The notes under the pieces: generated by a model | What the model was told of the DNA's origin: nothing | Databases searched by the model: none | What the model saw: the letters and a program-made list of their open reading frames with translations, nothing else | Translations under genes and position numbers: made by a program | Origin: Pseudomonas baltica | Lineage (GTDB): Bacteria > Pseudomonadota > Gammaproteobacteria > Pseudomonadales > Pseudomonadaceae | Length of the DNA: 64,000 nt | Direction: 5' to 3' | NCBI RefSeq assembly: GCF_031880315.1 | Contig: NZ_CP134771.1 | Coordinates: forward strand, 2,046,001-2,110,000 | In this document: positions 1-8,641 of the stretch, piece after piece | Layout of the letters: each line of letters starts with the position of its first letter | How positions within the stretch are numbered: position 1 is the first letter of the stretch

Positions 1-1215
1 AACAACCTGGTCGGGCTCAAGGCCACCAAGGGCCTGATCTCCACAGCAGGCGTGCTGCCGGCGTGCCGCACGCTCGATTGCGTGACCACCTTCACCGCCA
101 CTTGCAGCGAGGCCAGCCAACTGCTCGCCCTGACCGGCGGCCTCGACCCGCGTGACGAGTACAGCCGCGCCAACCCGCTGTGGAACGATGCGTCGGCGTT
201 CGGCAGCGTGCGCCCGTTCCACTTCGGTGTGCCCACCCAGCTGGAGTTTTTCGGCTGCGCTGAAGGCCCGGCCTTGTTCGCCGATGCCGTGGCGCGCTTG
301 CAGGCATTGGGTGGCCAGCCAGTGCCGTTCGACCTGGCGCCCTTCCTCGAAGTGGCCCGTCTGCTTTACGAAGGCCCTTGGGTGGCAGAACGCTACAGCG
401 TGGTCGGCGAGCTGATCGAAACCCAGCCCGCAGCGGTGTTGCCGGTGATCCGCGACGTACTTGCCAAAGCGCCTGGCGTGACCGGCGTGCAGACCTTCCG
501 AGCGCAGTACCGCCTGCAGGTGCTCAAAGCCCAATGTGATCAGATCCTCGCCGGGCTGGACTGCATGCTCACCCCCACCATCGGCCGCCCCGTGACCCTC
601 GCCGAACTGACCGAAGAACCGGTGCTGCGCAACTCCGAGCTGGGTTACTACACCAACTTCATGAACCTGCTCGATTATGCCGCCGTCGCGGTGCCGACCG
701 GCTTCATGGCCAACGGGTTGCCGTGGGGCGTGACCTTGTTCGGCCGCGCCTTTACCGATCAATACTTGCTCAGCGTGGCCAGCGCCTTGCACGGTGGCGA
801 ACAGGCGCCGAGCACTGCGGCGCGCAACGACAAAGCACGGTTAGTGGTGTGCGGCGCGCATCTGGACGGCCTGGCCCTCAACTGGCAGCTCAAGCGGCGC
901 GGCGCGCGGCTGCTGGAAACCACCCAGAGCTCGGCGGATTACCGTTTGTACGCACTGGCTGGCGGCCCACCGTTGCGCCCCGGCATGCTGCGCGTCGCCG
1001 AAGGGGGCGTGGCCATCGAGGTGGAAGTCTGGGAGTTGCCGAGCAGCGAATTGGGTTCGTTCCTCACCGGGATACCCGCGCCATTGGGGCTGGGCAAAGT
1101 GCAGCTTGCCGATGGCCGCTGGGAGAGTGGGTTCATCTGCGAGCCTTATGGCCTGGACGGCGCTGAAGACATCAGCCACCTGGGTGGCTGGCGCGCGTGG
1201 CTGGCCAGCCGGTGA
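1..1215 (+). CDS. atzF: Allophanate hydrolase, 5'-truncated by the window edge
   Basis: The reading frame is open from base 1, so about the first third of the protein is missing. The visible part starts inside the amidase-signature domain (GLISTAGVLPACRTLDCV, typical of the region after the catalytic serines) and ends with the separate C-terminal domain of AtzF-type enzymes (from about LVVCGAHLDGLALNWQL to the end). Allophanate hydrolase splits allophanate to ammonia and CO2 as the second step of ATP-dependent urea degradation, usually beside urea carboxylase, which would lie upstream of the window. The Ser-cisSer-Lys catalytic residues are outside the window. GC-rich core-genome codon use. 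The amidase family is certain; the specific enzyme is inferred from the C-terminal domain. Confidence 0.85.
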   Translation, partial: NNLVGLKATKGLISTAGVLPACRTLDCVTTFTATCSEASQLLALTGGLDPRDEYSRANPLWNDASAFGSVRPFHFGVPTQLEFFGCAEGPALFADAVARLQALGGQPVPFDLAPFLEVARLLYEGPWVAERYSVVGELIETQPAAVLPVIRDVLAKAPGVTGVQTFRAQYRLQVLKAQCDQILAGLDCMLTPTIGRPVTLAELTEEPVLRNSELGYYTNFMNLLDYAAVAVPTGFMANGLPWGVTLFGRAFTDQYLLSVASALHGGEQAPSTAARNDKARLVVCGAHLDGLALNWQLKRRGARLLETTQSSADYRLYALAGGPPLRPGMLRVAEGGVAIEVEVWELPSSELGSFLTGIPAPLGLGKVQLADGRWESGFICEPYGLDGAEDISHLGGWRAWLASR

Positions 1216-1474
1216 GCATCTGCAGGCTATAACGGCCCCTTCGCGGACTAAGACTGCTTGCACAGGTGCAGGCCACGTATCGGCTTGCGGTGGTGGGAGG
1301 GTCCAGGGTTCTGGGCAAGCTGCATCTGCCTTTTCGCGGGCAAGCCTTGCTCAGGTGTGACTCAGATTCGGCCAGCTGTGGGCGCATAGCTGGCTCGCGA
1401 AGAGGCCGGTACAGGGTGCACAAAACCTGACCCATCTGAGTGATAATGCCCCTCTACCCCATCAGCCGGCCATC

Positions 1475-1693
1475 ATGCGCGATCACACCCTCTGCCCCGC
1501 CTGCGGCGCCAGCAACGCTTGCACCCTGGCCAATCCCGCCACTGCCGACCAGCCCTGCTGGTGCTTCACCGTGAACATCGATCCCGCCATCCTCGAAGCC
1601 CTGCCCACCGAGCTGCGCAATCAAGCCTGCCTGTGCCCACGCTGCGCCCAGGTCGATGCACAGCTCAAGGCCGACGCCGGGATAATCCGCTAA
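1475..1693 (+). CDS. Cysteine-rich CWC family protein
   Basis: A 72-aa protein with three paired-cysteine motifs: CPACG at the N-terminus, a CWC-type motif (QPCWCF) around residue 28, and CLCPRCA near the C-terminus. This is the pattern of the small cysteine-rich CWC family, presumed zinc-binding, of unknown function. It lies 33 bp upstream of the RsuA-type gene on the same strand, and the two genes are commonly adjacent in pseudomonads, so they are probably co-transcribed. Confidence 0.85.
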   Translation: MRDHTLCPACGASNACTLANPATADQPCWCFTVNIDPAILEALPTELRNQACLCPRCAQVDAQLKADAGIIR

Positions 1694-1726
1694 CATAGCC
1701 ACCCCTCCTCCTGCTGTTTTGCCCCT

Positions 1727-2419
1727 ATGCGCGTCGACCGTTTCCTCAGCAACCTGCCCCGCTTCAACCGCCAGCAAGTGCGCCTGCTGCTGGTCCAGGG
1801 TCGTGTGCAGATCGATAGCCAACCGGCGCGAGACGGCCATCACCCGGTCAACGAATTCAGCCAGGTGGTGGTCGATGGCGAGGTGCTGCAAGCCGGCCGC
1901 CCGCCACGCTACTTCATGCTGCACAAACCCATGGGCTACGTCAGCGCCACCAGCGATCCCCAGCACCCCACCGTGCTCGACCTGCTCGACGAGCCGGACA
2001 AACACCGGCTGCACATTGCCGGGCGCCTGGACTTCAATACCTCCGGCCTGCTGCTCATCACCGACGATGGCCAGTGGTCGCGGCGTCTGACCCAGCCCGG
2101 CAGCAAAATGCCCAAGGTCTATCATGTGCAAACCGAGCAGCCGATCGGCGCGCATTACGCCGAGACCTTCGCCAACGGCATCTACTTTGCCTTCGAAGAC
2201 CTCACCACCCTACCCGCGCAACTTACCTTGCTCGACAGCCACAGCGCCCACCTGACACTGATCGAAGGCCGCTACCATCAGGTCAAACGCATGTTCGGTT
2301 TTTTCCAGAACAAAGTGCTGCGTTTGCACCGCGAGCGCATCGGCGAAATCGTCCTCGACCCAGCCTTGGCAGCGGGCCAGTACCGGCCCCTGACCGCTGA
2401 AGAGATTCAGCCAATCTGA
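1727..2419 (+). CDS. rsuA: 16S rRNA pseudouridine synthase, RsuA subfamily
   Basis: 230 aa. An N-terminal S4 RNA-binding domain (residues 1-45, MRVDRFLSNLPRFNRQQVRLLL) is followed by the catalytic domain with the RsuA/RluB/E/F signature GRLDFNTSGLLL, where the Asp is the nucleophile, and by the C-terminal motif EGRYHQVKRMF. RsuA makes pseudouridine at position 516 of 16S rRNA in the small subunit. Length is normal for the subfamily. The start ATG follows the CWC gene closely. RsuA is preferred over RluE/RluF by the S4 domain plus size, but the exact target position is inferred. Confidence 0.85.
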   Translation: MRVDRFLSNLPRFNRQQVRLLLVQGRVQIDSQPARDGHHPVNEFSQVVVDGEVLQAGRPPRYFMLHKPMGYVSATSDPQHPTVLDLLDEPDKHRLHIAGRLDFNTSGLLLITDDGQWSRRLTQPGSKMPKVYHVQTEQPIGAHYAETFANGIYFAFEDLTTLPAQLTLLDSHSAHLTLIEGRYHQVKRMFGFFQNKVLRLHRERIGEIVLDPALAAGQYRPLTAEEIQPI

Positions 2420-2727
2420 CCCGCCGACCGCTCAGCCGAAAAGGCTCGAACAGGGTCTCGACGGTACTTGCAGGTTCCGGGTTTCACTGCTTGAATCCAA
2501 GAGCCGGTCCTGACGTGACCCGGTAGTCGCTTGCATTGTCTCAACGAAATTTTTGCCGTCCATCGCCGCCTCGAAGCGCGCGAGCACGGCATGCCCGCCT
2601 ATAACAACAGCCGTCGACCATCCCTCGGATCGACCAGGGCCCCCTTCCAGGCGTATGCCTACCTGTCATAAACAACGCGCACGCTGGTTGCGCGAATACT
2701 CGTTCTTGTTTGCCAGGAGTCGACGAC
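2420..2727. other. Intergenic region upstream of phaG
   Basis: About 300 bp between the rRNA-modification gene and phaG. I see no convincing ORF. Just before phaG a good ribosome binding site (AGGAG, 2715-2719) sits 8 bp before the ATG at 2728 and decides that start. No clear sigma-70 promoter was identified; phaG promoters in pseudomonads respond to nitrogen limitation, which is known biology and not visible here. Confidence 0.4.
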
Positions 2728-3618
2728 ATGAGGCCAGAAATCGCTGTGCTGGATTTACAGGGTCAGTATCGGGTTTACACGGAGTTCTATCGCGCAGAGG
2801 CCGCCACCAAGACGATCATCCTGGTGAACGGCTCATTGGCCACGACCGCTTCCTTCGCCCAGACCGTTCGTAATCTTCATCCCCAATTCAACGTCGTACT
2901 CTTCGACCAGCCCTACGCGGGCAAGTCCAAACCGCACAACGCCAACGAGCGCTCGCTGACCAAAGAGGAAGAAGGCCACATCCTGCTCGAGCTCATCGAC
3001 CACTTCGCCGCCGAGCAAGTCATGTCCTTCAGCTGGGGTGGCGCCTGCGCCCTGATCGCCCTGTCGCAGCGGCCTCGCACCCTGGAGCGTGCGGTCATCA
3101 GCTCGTTCTCGCCGATCATCAACGTGCACATGAACGACTACCTGACCCGCGGCATCGAGTATCTCGGCGCCTGCGAGCGCTACAAGGTCGGCGAGCTGAT
3201 CAACGACACCATCGGCAAGCACCTGCCCTCATTATTCAAGCGCTTCAACTACAAACACGTCAGCACCCTGGCTGAGCACGAATACGCGCAGATGCACTTT
3301 CACGTCAGCGAGGTGCTGCAAAGCAACCTCGGTGGCGCACTCGAAGCCGCGACCAACATCAACGTGCCGGTGCTGTTCATGAACGGCGAATGGGACGAAT
3401 ACACCACCCCGCTCGACGCCCGCCTGTTCGGCAAACACATCCCGCAGAGCCATTTCGTGACCATTCAAAGCGCCGGCCACTTCCTCGACATGGAACACAA
3501 AGCCGCCTGCCGCGACAGCCGCCAGGCACTGATCGACTTCCTGAGCGCCACCCCCGCCGAGAAACGCGTGCGTTTTCATCCACGCCCAGCGCAGGATCAA
3601 CATGCCATTGCCATTTGA
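2728..3618 (+). CDS. phaG: (R)-3-hydroxydecanoyl-ACP:CoA transacylase/thioesterase PhaG
   Basis: 296 aa, alpha/beta-hydrolase fold, beginning MRPEIAVLDLQGQYRVYTEFYRAE, which I recognise as the PhaG N-terminus of P. putida-type pseudomonads. The nucleophile elbow is in MSFSWGGAC (about residue 105), followed by NGEWDEYT with the acid and AGHFLDME with the catalytic His. PhaG diverts 3-hydroxyacyl groups from fatty-acid synthesis into medium-chain polyhydroxyalkanoate production from sugars; RhlA is its paralogue. The start is ATG 2728, supported by AGGAG 8 bp upstream. Monocistronic, followed by a strong hairpin. It marks the core chromosome left of the island. Confidence 0.92.
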   Translation: MRPEIAVLDLQGQYRVYTEFYRAEAATKTIILVNGSLATTASFAQTVRNLHPQFNVVLFDQPYAGKSKPHNANERSLTKEEEGHILLELIDHFAAEQVMSFSWGGACALIALSQRPRTLERAVISSFSPIINVHMNDYLTRGIEYLGACERYKVGELINDTIGKHLPSLFKRFNYKHVSTLAEHEYAQMHFHVSEVLQSNLGGALEAATNINVPVLFMNGEWDEYTTPLDARLFGKHIPQSHFVTIQSAGHFLDMEHKAACRDSRQALIDFLSATPAEKRVRFHPRPAQDQHAIAI

Positions 3619-3630
3619 CCGTCGAACGCG

Positions 3631-3671
3631 CCTGTAGCGCTGCTGCCTTGTGTGAGAAGCAGTGCTACAGG
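3631..3671 (+). terminator. Hairpin downstream of phaG
   Basis: Imperfect inverted repeat: CCTGTAGC (3631-3638) pairs with GCTACAGG (3664-3671), and the inner CTGCT pairs with AGCAG after one mismatch, leaving a 12-nt loop. It lies 13 bp past the phaG stop. There is no T-tract, so it may be a REP-like element or an RNA-stabilising hairpin and not a classical intrinsic terminator. Confidence 0.5.
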
Positions 3672-3827
3672 GGTGATCTGACTGATTGCGCAGTAAAAGC
3701 TTCAAATCGGGGAAGAGTTCTGGTACAAAGTCAGCCGCAATGAGCGGGTGTCGTAACAGACAGTGCGCCAGCTTCCCAAGTCGACTCGGGATACGTGCTG
3801 AGCCACCGCATTTTGTAGGCAGTAATT

Positions 3828-3897
3828 GCGGGTATAGTTTAGTGGCAAAACGAAAGCTTCCCAAGCTTTAGTTGAGGGTTCTTATTGGACACCCCTC
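3828..3897 (+). pseudogene. tRNA-Gly(CCC) pseudogene, truncated in the T-arm
   Basis: The first 50 or so bases form good tRNA-Gly D and anticodon arms (anticodon loop TTCCCAA, anticodon CCC, stem AAAGC/GCTTT). The sequence then follows the functional tRNA as far as GAGGGTTC and diverges. No 3' acceptor strand complementary to GCGGGTA and no CCA end follow. The break falls at the same place as the att core of the intact neighbour. It could be the scar of an older integration or excision at a duplicated tRNA gene. Confidence 0.7.
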
Positions 3898-3923
3898 TTT
3901 GGTGCACGGTTAAGGCAAGAAAT

Positions 3924-3997
3924 GCGGGTATAGTTGAATGGTACAACTATAGCTTCCCAAGCTATCGGTGAGGGTTCGATTCCCTCTACCCGCTCCA
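3924..3997 (+). tRNA. tRNA-Gly(CCC)
   Basis: A complete 74-nt cloverleaf: acceptor GCGGGTA/TACCCGC, D-stem GTTG/CAAC, anticodon stem ATAGC/GCTAT with loop TTCCCAA (anticodon CCC), T-stem GAGGG/CCCTC with loop TTCGATT, discriminator T and an encoded CCA. Its 3' 27 bases are part of the direct repeat that bounds the island, so the tRNA is the integration site and stays functional after integration. Confidence 0.95.
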
Positions 3998-3999
3998 CC
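3971..3999 (+). repeat. attL: left direct repeat of the island (tRNA-Gly 3' end)
   Basis: 29 bp starting AGGGTTCGATTCCC inside the T-arm and ending CTCCACC just past the tRNA. It is identical to 48979-49007. Tyrosine recombinases commonly use the 3' end of a tRNA as crossover site. Similarity between the two ends continues, less exactly, for some 130-200 bp to the right of each copy. Confidence 0.88.
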
Positions 4000-4349
4000 T
4001 TACAGCCAATGATTCCGGGCATCCCAGACAAATTTGCCCTAGCGCCTAAGCCCGTCAAGACCTTCTCACATCCCCACCACCAGATCTCCCGGAAGCCCCA
4101 AAAATTTGGTGCACCGTCGGCCCCCTCTACACGGCGTCTCTTCCGACCCGCGCTTCCATTTCGATCATCCAATAAATCCGTAAAGACTCACTCTGCACAC
4201 ATGCCAGCAGAGCGTGAACGGTGCACACCCACCCATCCTGAAAAACCAGATCATGCAGAGGGAGTGAACGGACTGGCCTTTTCGCTCCCCACCCAACCCA
4301 CCTGACGGCATCAGAAACCTAAAACATCGACCGAAGCCCAAGCTGAGCT
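4000..4349. other. Non-coding left end of island 1
   Basis: 350 bp with no convincing gene. It shares blocks with the sequence right of the second att copy (49008-49160): a CAGCCAATGATT block directly after the repeat, TTGCCCTAGCGCCTA, TTCTCACA, and AAAAATTTGG(T/C)GCACCGTCG. Both islands therefore seem to have a conserved terminal segment, perhaps recombinase arm-binding or accessory sites. Confidence 0.5.
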
Positions 4350-5468
4350 TCAGACGTCCGCTGCTCGACTTGCTGCCTTCTCGCGCTCGCGCTGGCGGAA
4401 CCGCTTCACAAAGCTGCTATCGATCAGCTCTTGGACTTCTAATTCAAGTGCACAGTTGACCAGAGATGCCATCGCGCTATCGGACAGTGAAAAGTTATTC
4501 GGAATACTTCCGTGCCGCCTCACTCGGTTCATAGCAAGATTGGCCTCAAAAGCTTTCAAGAAGTCCGCAAGTCCAGGACGACGACCTTCAGTTGCTGCAA
4601 GCGCGATTAAGTCGTTAGCAACTGTAACCGCCTTACCTGCATCGGCACCAACTGCAGACACGAACTCGCCAATTGAAGGCCAGTACTTCAGATCATACTT
4701 GTAGGTCAGCTTATCCAACTCTTTCTTAATGCGGGACTCAAACAGACCATTGCCTCGACCAGCGTCGAGCACAACGTCAACAACATGGTAATAAGTATCA
4801 CTTCTAAAACTCGACTTCTCCTGAACTTCGGTACGATGCGAAATCAAATCGCCTAACAATTTTGAAGCATCTGCAATCCGAACATTCAGATCAGTTAAAA
4901 CCTCTCTCGCTTCACGGGCCTCTTTTATCCGCTCAGGGTTCCAGGAATGCACCGTGTTATTGAGTACATCGAAGAATGAGGTCAGCGCGTTGGGATTATC
5001 GGCCAATGACCCGTATAGCTCAACGTAGGCGTCCGAAAGCTCATGAGTGCGAGTTAGAAGCCGCAGGATTCGCTCATTGATGGTAGGCAAAATCTCATTC
5101 TCCACGTTATACCGATAGTCCTCGCGAAGAACGCCCTCACACGACTCGATTGCAACAGCGCGGTTTTTGACATTCATTCTGTTTACCTGAAGTATGGAAT
5201 GAGTAAAGGATAAGGTCTCAAACACTCTGAGTCGGTACCTATCTGAGAAAAATTTCGCAGTCCACAGGTACTCACTCCGAGCAACCCTCATAGACCGCCG
5301 CTGCATCAACACCTCGGCAGGCACAGATAGACTTGTGTCCAAATAATCCCGCGATAACTTATCGCCTACCCACCCCACAAAGCACAGTGATTCTTTACAG
5401 TAAAGTAAAGTAAAGTAAAGTGGATCAGGCAAAACATGGGTGGCGGATCGCATCTCTTTCAGTAACAC
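4350..5468 (-). CDS. Hypothetical protein with pentanucleotide repeat near its start
   Basis: 372 aa, mostly helical, no family recognised. The C-terminal third is rich in Arg, Lys, Glu and Ala. The sequence around codons 16-24 is encoded by a 5-bp tandem repeat (5399-5421), so a change in copy number would shift the frame. If translation starts at 5468 the gene is on in this copy. It lies head-to-head with the TetR gene at 5497, sharing a short intergenic region, and the two may be regulated together. First gene of the island on the tRNA side. Confidence 0.6.
   Translation of the reverse strand: MLLKEMRSATHVLPDPLYFTLLYCKESLCFVGWVGDKLSRDYLDTSLSVPAEVLMQRRSMRVARSEYLWTAKFFSDRYRLRVFETLSFTHSILQVNRMNVKNRAVAIESCEGVLREDYRYNVENEILPTINERILRLLTRTHELSDAYVELYGSLADNPNALTSFFDVLNNTVHSWNPERIKEAREAREVLTDLNVRIADASKLLGDLISHRTEVQEKSSFRSDTYYHVVDVVLDAGRGNGLFESRIKKELDKLTYKYDLKYWPSIGEFVSAVGADAGKAVTVANDLIALAATEGRRPGLADFLKAFEANLAMNRVRRHGSIPNNFSLSDSAMASLVNCALELEVQELIDSSFVKRFRQREREKAASRAADV
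5399..5421 (-). repeat. Pentanucleotide tandem repeat inside a coding start (possible contingency locus)
   Basis: AGTAA repeated 4.6 times on the plus strand (TTACT on the coding strand). It lies roughly 50-70 bp inside the 372-aa ORF. The unit length is not a multiple of three, so slippage would switch the frame. Confidence 0.75.
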
Positions 5469-5496
5469 TTAACCTACTCTGCTACAGGTAAACAAA

Positions 5497-6144
5497 ATGA
5501 ACGTGGCCACCCCCTCTCCCGTCGACGACCTGCTCAACCCTAGCGAGACCGCGTCACGCCCGGTCAGGATTCTTGCAGCAGCAGGGAGGATGTTTATCGA
5601 GCATGGCTACGAGGGCGCGAGCATGGAAGAGATCGCCAAAGCGGCAGCGGTCACCCGCCAGACCCTCTATAACCGCTACCCCGACGGCAAAGAATCGCTA
5701 TTCGTCGCGGTGGCGGAACGCATGTGGAAGGCGTTTCCAATCATGAACGTCGCCAACGATGAGTCGGCATTGGCTGACCCCAGAAACGGACTCCGACAGA
5801 TCGCCATTGAGTTTGCGGGCTTTTGGTCTGGGCCAATGGCCGCTGATTTCCTACGCATGGTGATCCGGGAAGGTCGGCGCTTCCCACTGCTGGCCAGCCG
5901 CTTCGATGAAGTCATACAGGAGCCCGCCATGACCGTTGTAAGCGACTATCTCGGTGGACTGGCGCTGCGGGGTACCCTGGCAGTTCAAGAGCCTGAGATC
6001 GCTGCTCGCGACTTCATGGGCATGATTGACGGTCGAGTCCTGTGGACTCAGGTCAGAGGCAACAGCGAACCCCTCGCTCGCGATGAAATCGAACAGATAG
6101 TAGACCGTACTGTGGACATTTTTTTACGTTCGCTCAGGCACTGA
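5497..6144 (+). CDS. TetR/AcrR family transcriptional regulator
   Basis: 215 aa. The N-terminal HTH reads RILAAAGRMFIEHGYEGASMEEIAKAAAVTRQTLYNRYPDGKESLF (about residues 24-70), the standard TetR_N signature with the recognition helix VTRQTLYNRYP. The C-terminal ligand domain is divergent. It is transcribed away from the 372-aa gene at 4350-5468 with only 28 bp between starts, so it may control that gene and itself. Ligand unknown. Confidence 0.88.
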   Translation: MNVATPSPVDDLLNPSETASRPVRILAAAGRMFIEHGYEGASMEEIAKAAAVTRQTLYNRYPDGKESLFVAVAERMWKAFPIMNVANDESALADPRNGLRQIAIEFAGFWSGPMAADFLRMVIREGRRFPLLASRFDEVIQEPAMTVVSDYLGGLALRGTLAVQEPEIAARDFMGMIDGRVLWTQVRGNSEPLARDEIEQIVDRTVDIFLRSLRH

Positions 6145-6365
6145 GAGGCGCTTCCACCCTCTCGTGCAAGGTAGAACCCCGTGCTCTAGGACTACCAAAA
6201 TCCCTAAAGCCCCTGATACCCCCTCAGCCCCTTACGCCTAACTGCGCCGACAATGCAGGAGGCACAAACGCTGAAAGCCAGACGCCAAGCCAAGTGCCCC
6301 AACAAGCACCTCGGGGCAGGCTAGTAGCACATTCCGCGACGGCCCCAGAGGCCTCTAAAGCAGGC

Positions 6366-6596
6366 TCACCCCTTCGGCGGGTACGGATCGTTACCGTATG
6401 AATCACGATCCCGAATCTTGCCATCCTTGCCGTGTATCAGCACTTCGCTTTTTTGGTTCTGCGCGATCCCCCGAGCCGCATCAGCAGCCTCTTGCTGAGT
6501 TCGATGATGAGATGTGTCCTTGGAATTGCCCTCCCCTCGGACTGCCCACCCATCATCACGCTTCACAACGTGTTGGTTTTTGCCTTTACCTGCCAT
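6366..6596 (-). CDS. DUF2188 domain protein
   Basis: 76 aa, basic and hydrophilic: KNQHVVKRDDGWAVRGEGNSKDTSHHRTQQEAADAARGIAQNQKSEVLIHGKDGKIRDRDSYGNDPYPPKG. The pattern (H-V-V-..-W-V..., T-Q-.-E-A-...-A, G-.-I-R-..-.-S-Y-G-.-D-P-.-P) is that of the small DUF2188 family, of unknown function and often found near mobile elements. Apparently monocistronic. Confidence 0.8.
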   Translation of the reverse strand: MAGKGKNQHVVKRDDGWAVRGEGNSKDTSHHRTQQEAADAARGIAQNQKSEVLIHGKDGKIRDRDSYGNDPYPPKG

Positions 6597-6758
6597 GTGA
6601 CACCTCGCTGAATAAGGTTACTTAAAATCTAGCAGCGCGGCGCCAAAACACAATATGTAGTGACAAAAAAATACAACCAACACGCTATGTAGTGAATTCG
6701 GAGGCAGCGCACCCAATTGAACCAACCAGCTTGGCGAAGGCGGAGACCCGTCGGAAGA

Positions 6759-7283
6759 TCAGAAGTCAGCATTTTCGAATTGCTTTCGCGAATCTTCAGA
6801 CAAGCGCTCATCATCCGTTTCGTACTTCACCTTGCTGATTGAGTGATAGACGAGGCTGTCGCTCACATATTCGATGCAAGGCCCATCAGACTGCTTCGAG
6901 CCCAAGATCATATAGCCGTTCCGGATACGCCCCACGGTGGATGTCGCCGCACACGCTACGTGGGAAAACAGCACGATATTGCTACCTGCGCTTTCCTGTA
7001 CCGACTTGAAAATCACACCATCAATACGGGGCTTGCAGTGAGTAGCACGGTACTCGGCGATGACCTGCGTAGTCAGGTAATCCCGTTCTGATCCAGGCAG
7101 CACGGGCACAGTGATCTCATCGTGCAGGTACTTCAGGAAATCCCGCCGCCCTGCCTTAGAGTTGTATTTGGAGTCAAAGAAACTTGGCGCAAGCCCAAGA
7201 TCTGCGTTCTCGAAACGCCCGAAATCCAATACCTTGACCGTCCTGGTCAACCTGAACCTACCGCTCACAACCTTGCTACCCAC
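6759..7283 (-). pseudogene. RES-domain toxin fragment, N-terminally truncated
   Basis: 174 aa. The segment DYLTTQVIAEYRATHCKPRIDGVIFKSVQESAGSNIVLF matches the C-terminal half of RES domains, which in RES-Xre toxin-antitoxin systems degrade NAD+. The N-terminal part of the domain, with the first catalytic Arg and Glu, is missing. The frame opens at a GTG at 7283 and no upstream sequence completes it; no antitoxin gene is adjacent. I read it as a decayed remnant. Alternatively it is a diverged short RES protein. Confidence 0.55.
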
Positions 7284-7385
7284 CGGAGCCTGCAGACGAG
7301 TTCAACCAGAGCCATCCGTTAGCGCTGACGGCTCAAGTGCAGGAGCGACGGAGTACCCGCCCGAAGCGTATCTGATTGATCGCCG

Positions 7386-8174
7386 TTATTTTTCAGCGAA
7401 GAACGGATTATCCAGGCCCAAGAAATCAGCCATCCAAGCCTTTTCCTCTGCACTTGGCTCATAGGAATATGCCGTTTTACCCTCCACTTGTTCTTCCAGT
7501 TCGCGCCAATACCTCGGATGACCAACTGCATCCAGAAAAACAAGCTCGCAGGACACATAGCACATCCAGATTCCCGAGGTCAGGAACTGAATGTTTAACT
7601 GCAGCGACTCCTCAGAGCCTGTGTACTCACGAATGGGAGTCAGTTGCTTATGCAAAGAGCCGATGTGAGTGAACTCTCGACTCAGCAAACCATACATTTG
7701 GCCAAAAGGAGGAAAGACACGCTTTGCGCTGGAGATTGCACGCGTGGAATCAAACTTGTGCTCTCGATGTTTTTCAAGATCATCCGAAAACTGCATGAGG
7801 TGAAGTGCCACTGCCATGGACTCGATGGCCGAGCGGACGACCGGCCCGGGCTGCAGAACGAACCCGCCGCGAAGCATGTAGGTTGCGGCAACCATTGAGT
7901 TCAGTGAGTTATAAAGCAGCTCGGCACAAGCCATTCGAAGATCATCTTCTTCGCGCTCCGCTTTTATTAAGCCGGATGCCAAGATTGCCGAGCAGTGGGC
8001 AAACAGCGCGCTCATTTTTTCAAGATCAGCACTGTGCAGCGCATCGAAGCTTTGAGCGATTTTTTCCGCGTCACGACTGATCTGATTGATGAGCATTGTT
8101 TTTCGAAATTCAAGTACACGTTGAGTGACAGGGTCGAAAACCAATGCGCACGTGTCCGGGTGTTTCTCCTTCAT
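7386..8174 (-). CDS. Hypothetical helical protein
   Basis: 262 aa from ATG 8174 (MKEKHPDTCALVFDPV), chosen because AAAGGAC lies just upstream. A longer reading to 8489 adds an unlikely N-terminus. The protein is helical throughout (AELLYNSLNSMVAATYMLRGGF, VVRSAIESMAVALHLMQF) and recalls HEPN/DUF5677-like proteins, but I cannot confirm a family. It lies 102 bp upstream of the RES fragment on the same strand. Confidence 0.65.
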   Translation of the reverse strand: MKEKHPDTCALVFDPVTQRVLEFRKTMLINQISRDAEKIAQSFDALHSADLEKMSALFAHCSAILASGLIKAEREEDDLRMACAELLYNSLNSMVAATYMLRGGFVLQPGPVVRSAIESMAVALHLMQFSDDLEKHREHKFDSTRAISSAKRVFPPFGQMYGLLSREFTHIGSLHKQLTPIREYTGSEESLQLNIQFLTSGIWMCYVSCELVFLDAVGHPRYWRELEEQVEGKTAYSYEPSAEEKAWMADFLGLDNPFFAEK

Positions 8175-8641
8175 ATGCCAGTCCTTTTGCAAACAAATTC
8201 CCACCAGTGGTATCAGTATGCTTTGACTCACTCCCCCCATGAAAGAGGGCTGGATGAAACGACGAATGGCTGCGCCCAACACGCTGCTCAAACGCAGCTC
8301 GCCAGCCGAACGAGCGGTACAAGCGCTTTTCCCTGAGCGCCTATAGTCCAAACCACTGTCGCACCTCACAGCCCGCGTCGCCATGGTGGTGCGAATTGTG
8401 CCTCCGAAAGCAGGCATCCTCCAGGGCGCTACCCCTGACTTCTCATGCCCCCAGACACAGGGTTGAACGCGTGCTTTCATAGCTCGCATTTTTTGAATAA
8501 ATTGGCGGACTACCTTGGTCGTCAGCCAGGAGCATGGCCAACAAAGCCGATCTGCTCAACCTTCCAACTTGTTGACGGTAGCGCCTTACTTTCGCTTGCC
8601 GATGACGCCTCCAGTTTTCGAATCAATCGGGTCACTTCTAC
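8175..8641. other. Intergenic region between divergent genes
   Basis: About 470 bp between the divergent genes starting at 8174 (minus) and 8642 (plus). No ORF with good coding character. It must hold both promoters, but I could not place them. Confidence 0.35.

Noticed and set aside
8175..8489. N-terminal extension of the 262-aa protein to 367 aa
   Set aside because: The extension has low-complexity, Arg-rich, non-conserved-looking sequence, and a good ribosome binding site supports the internal ATG at 8174.
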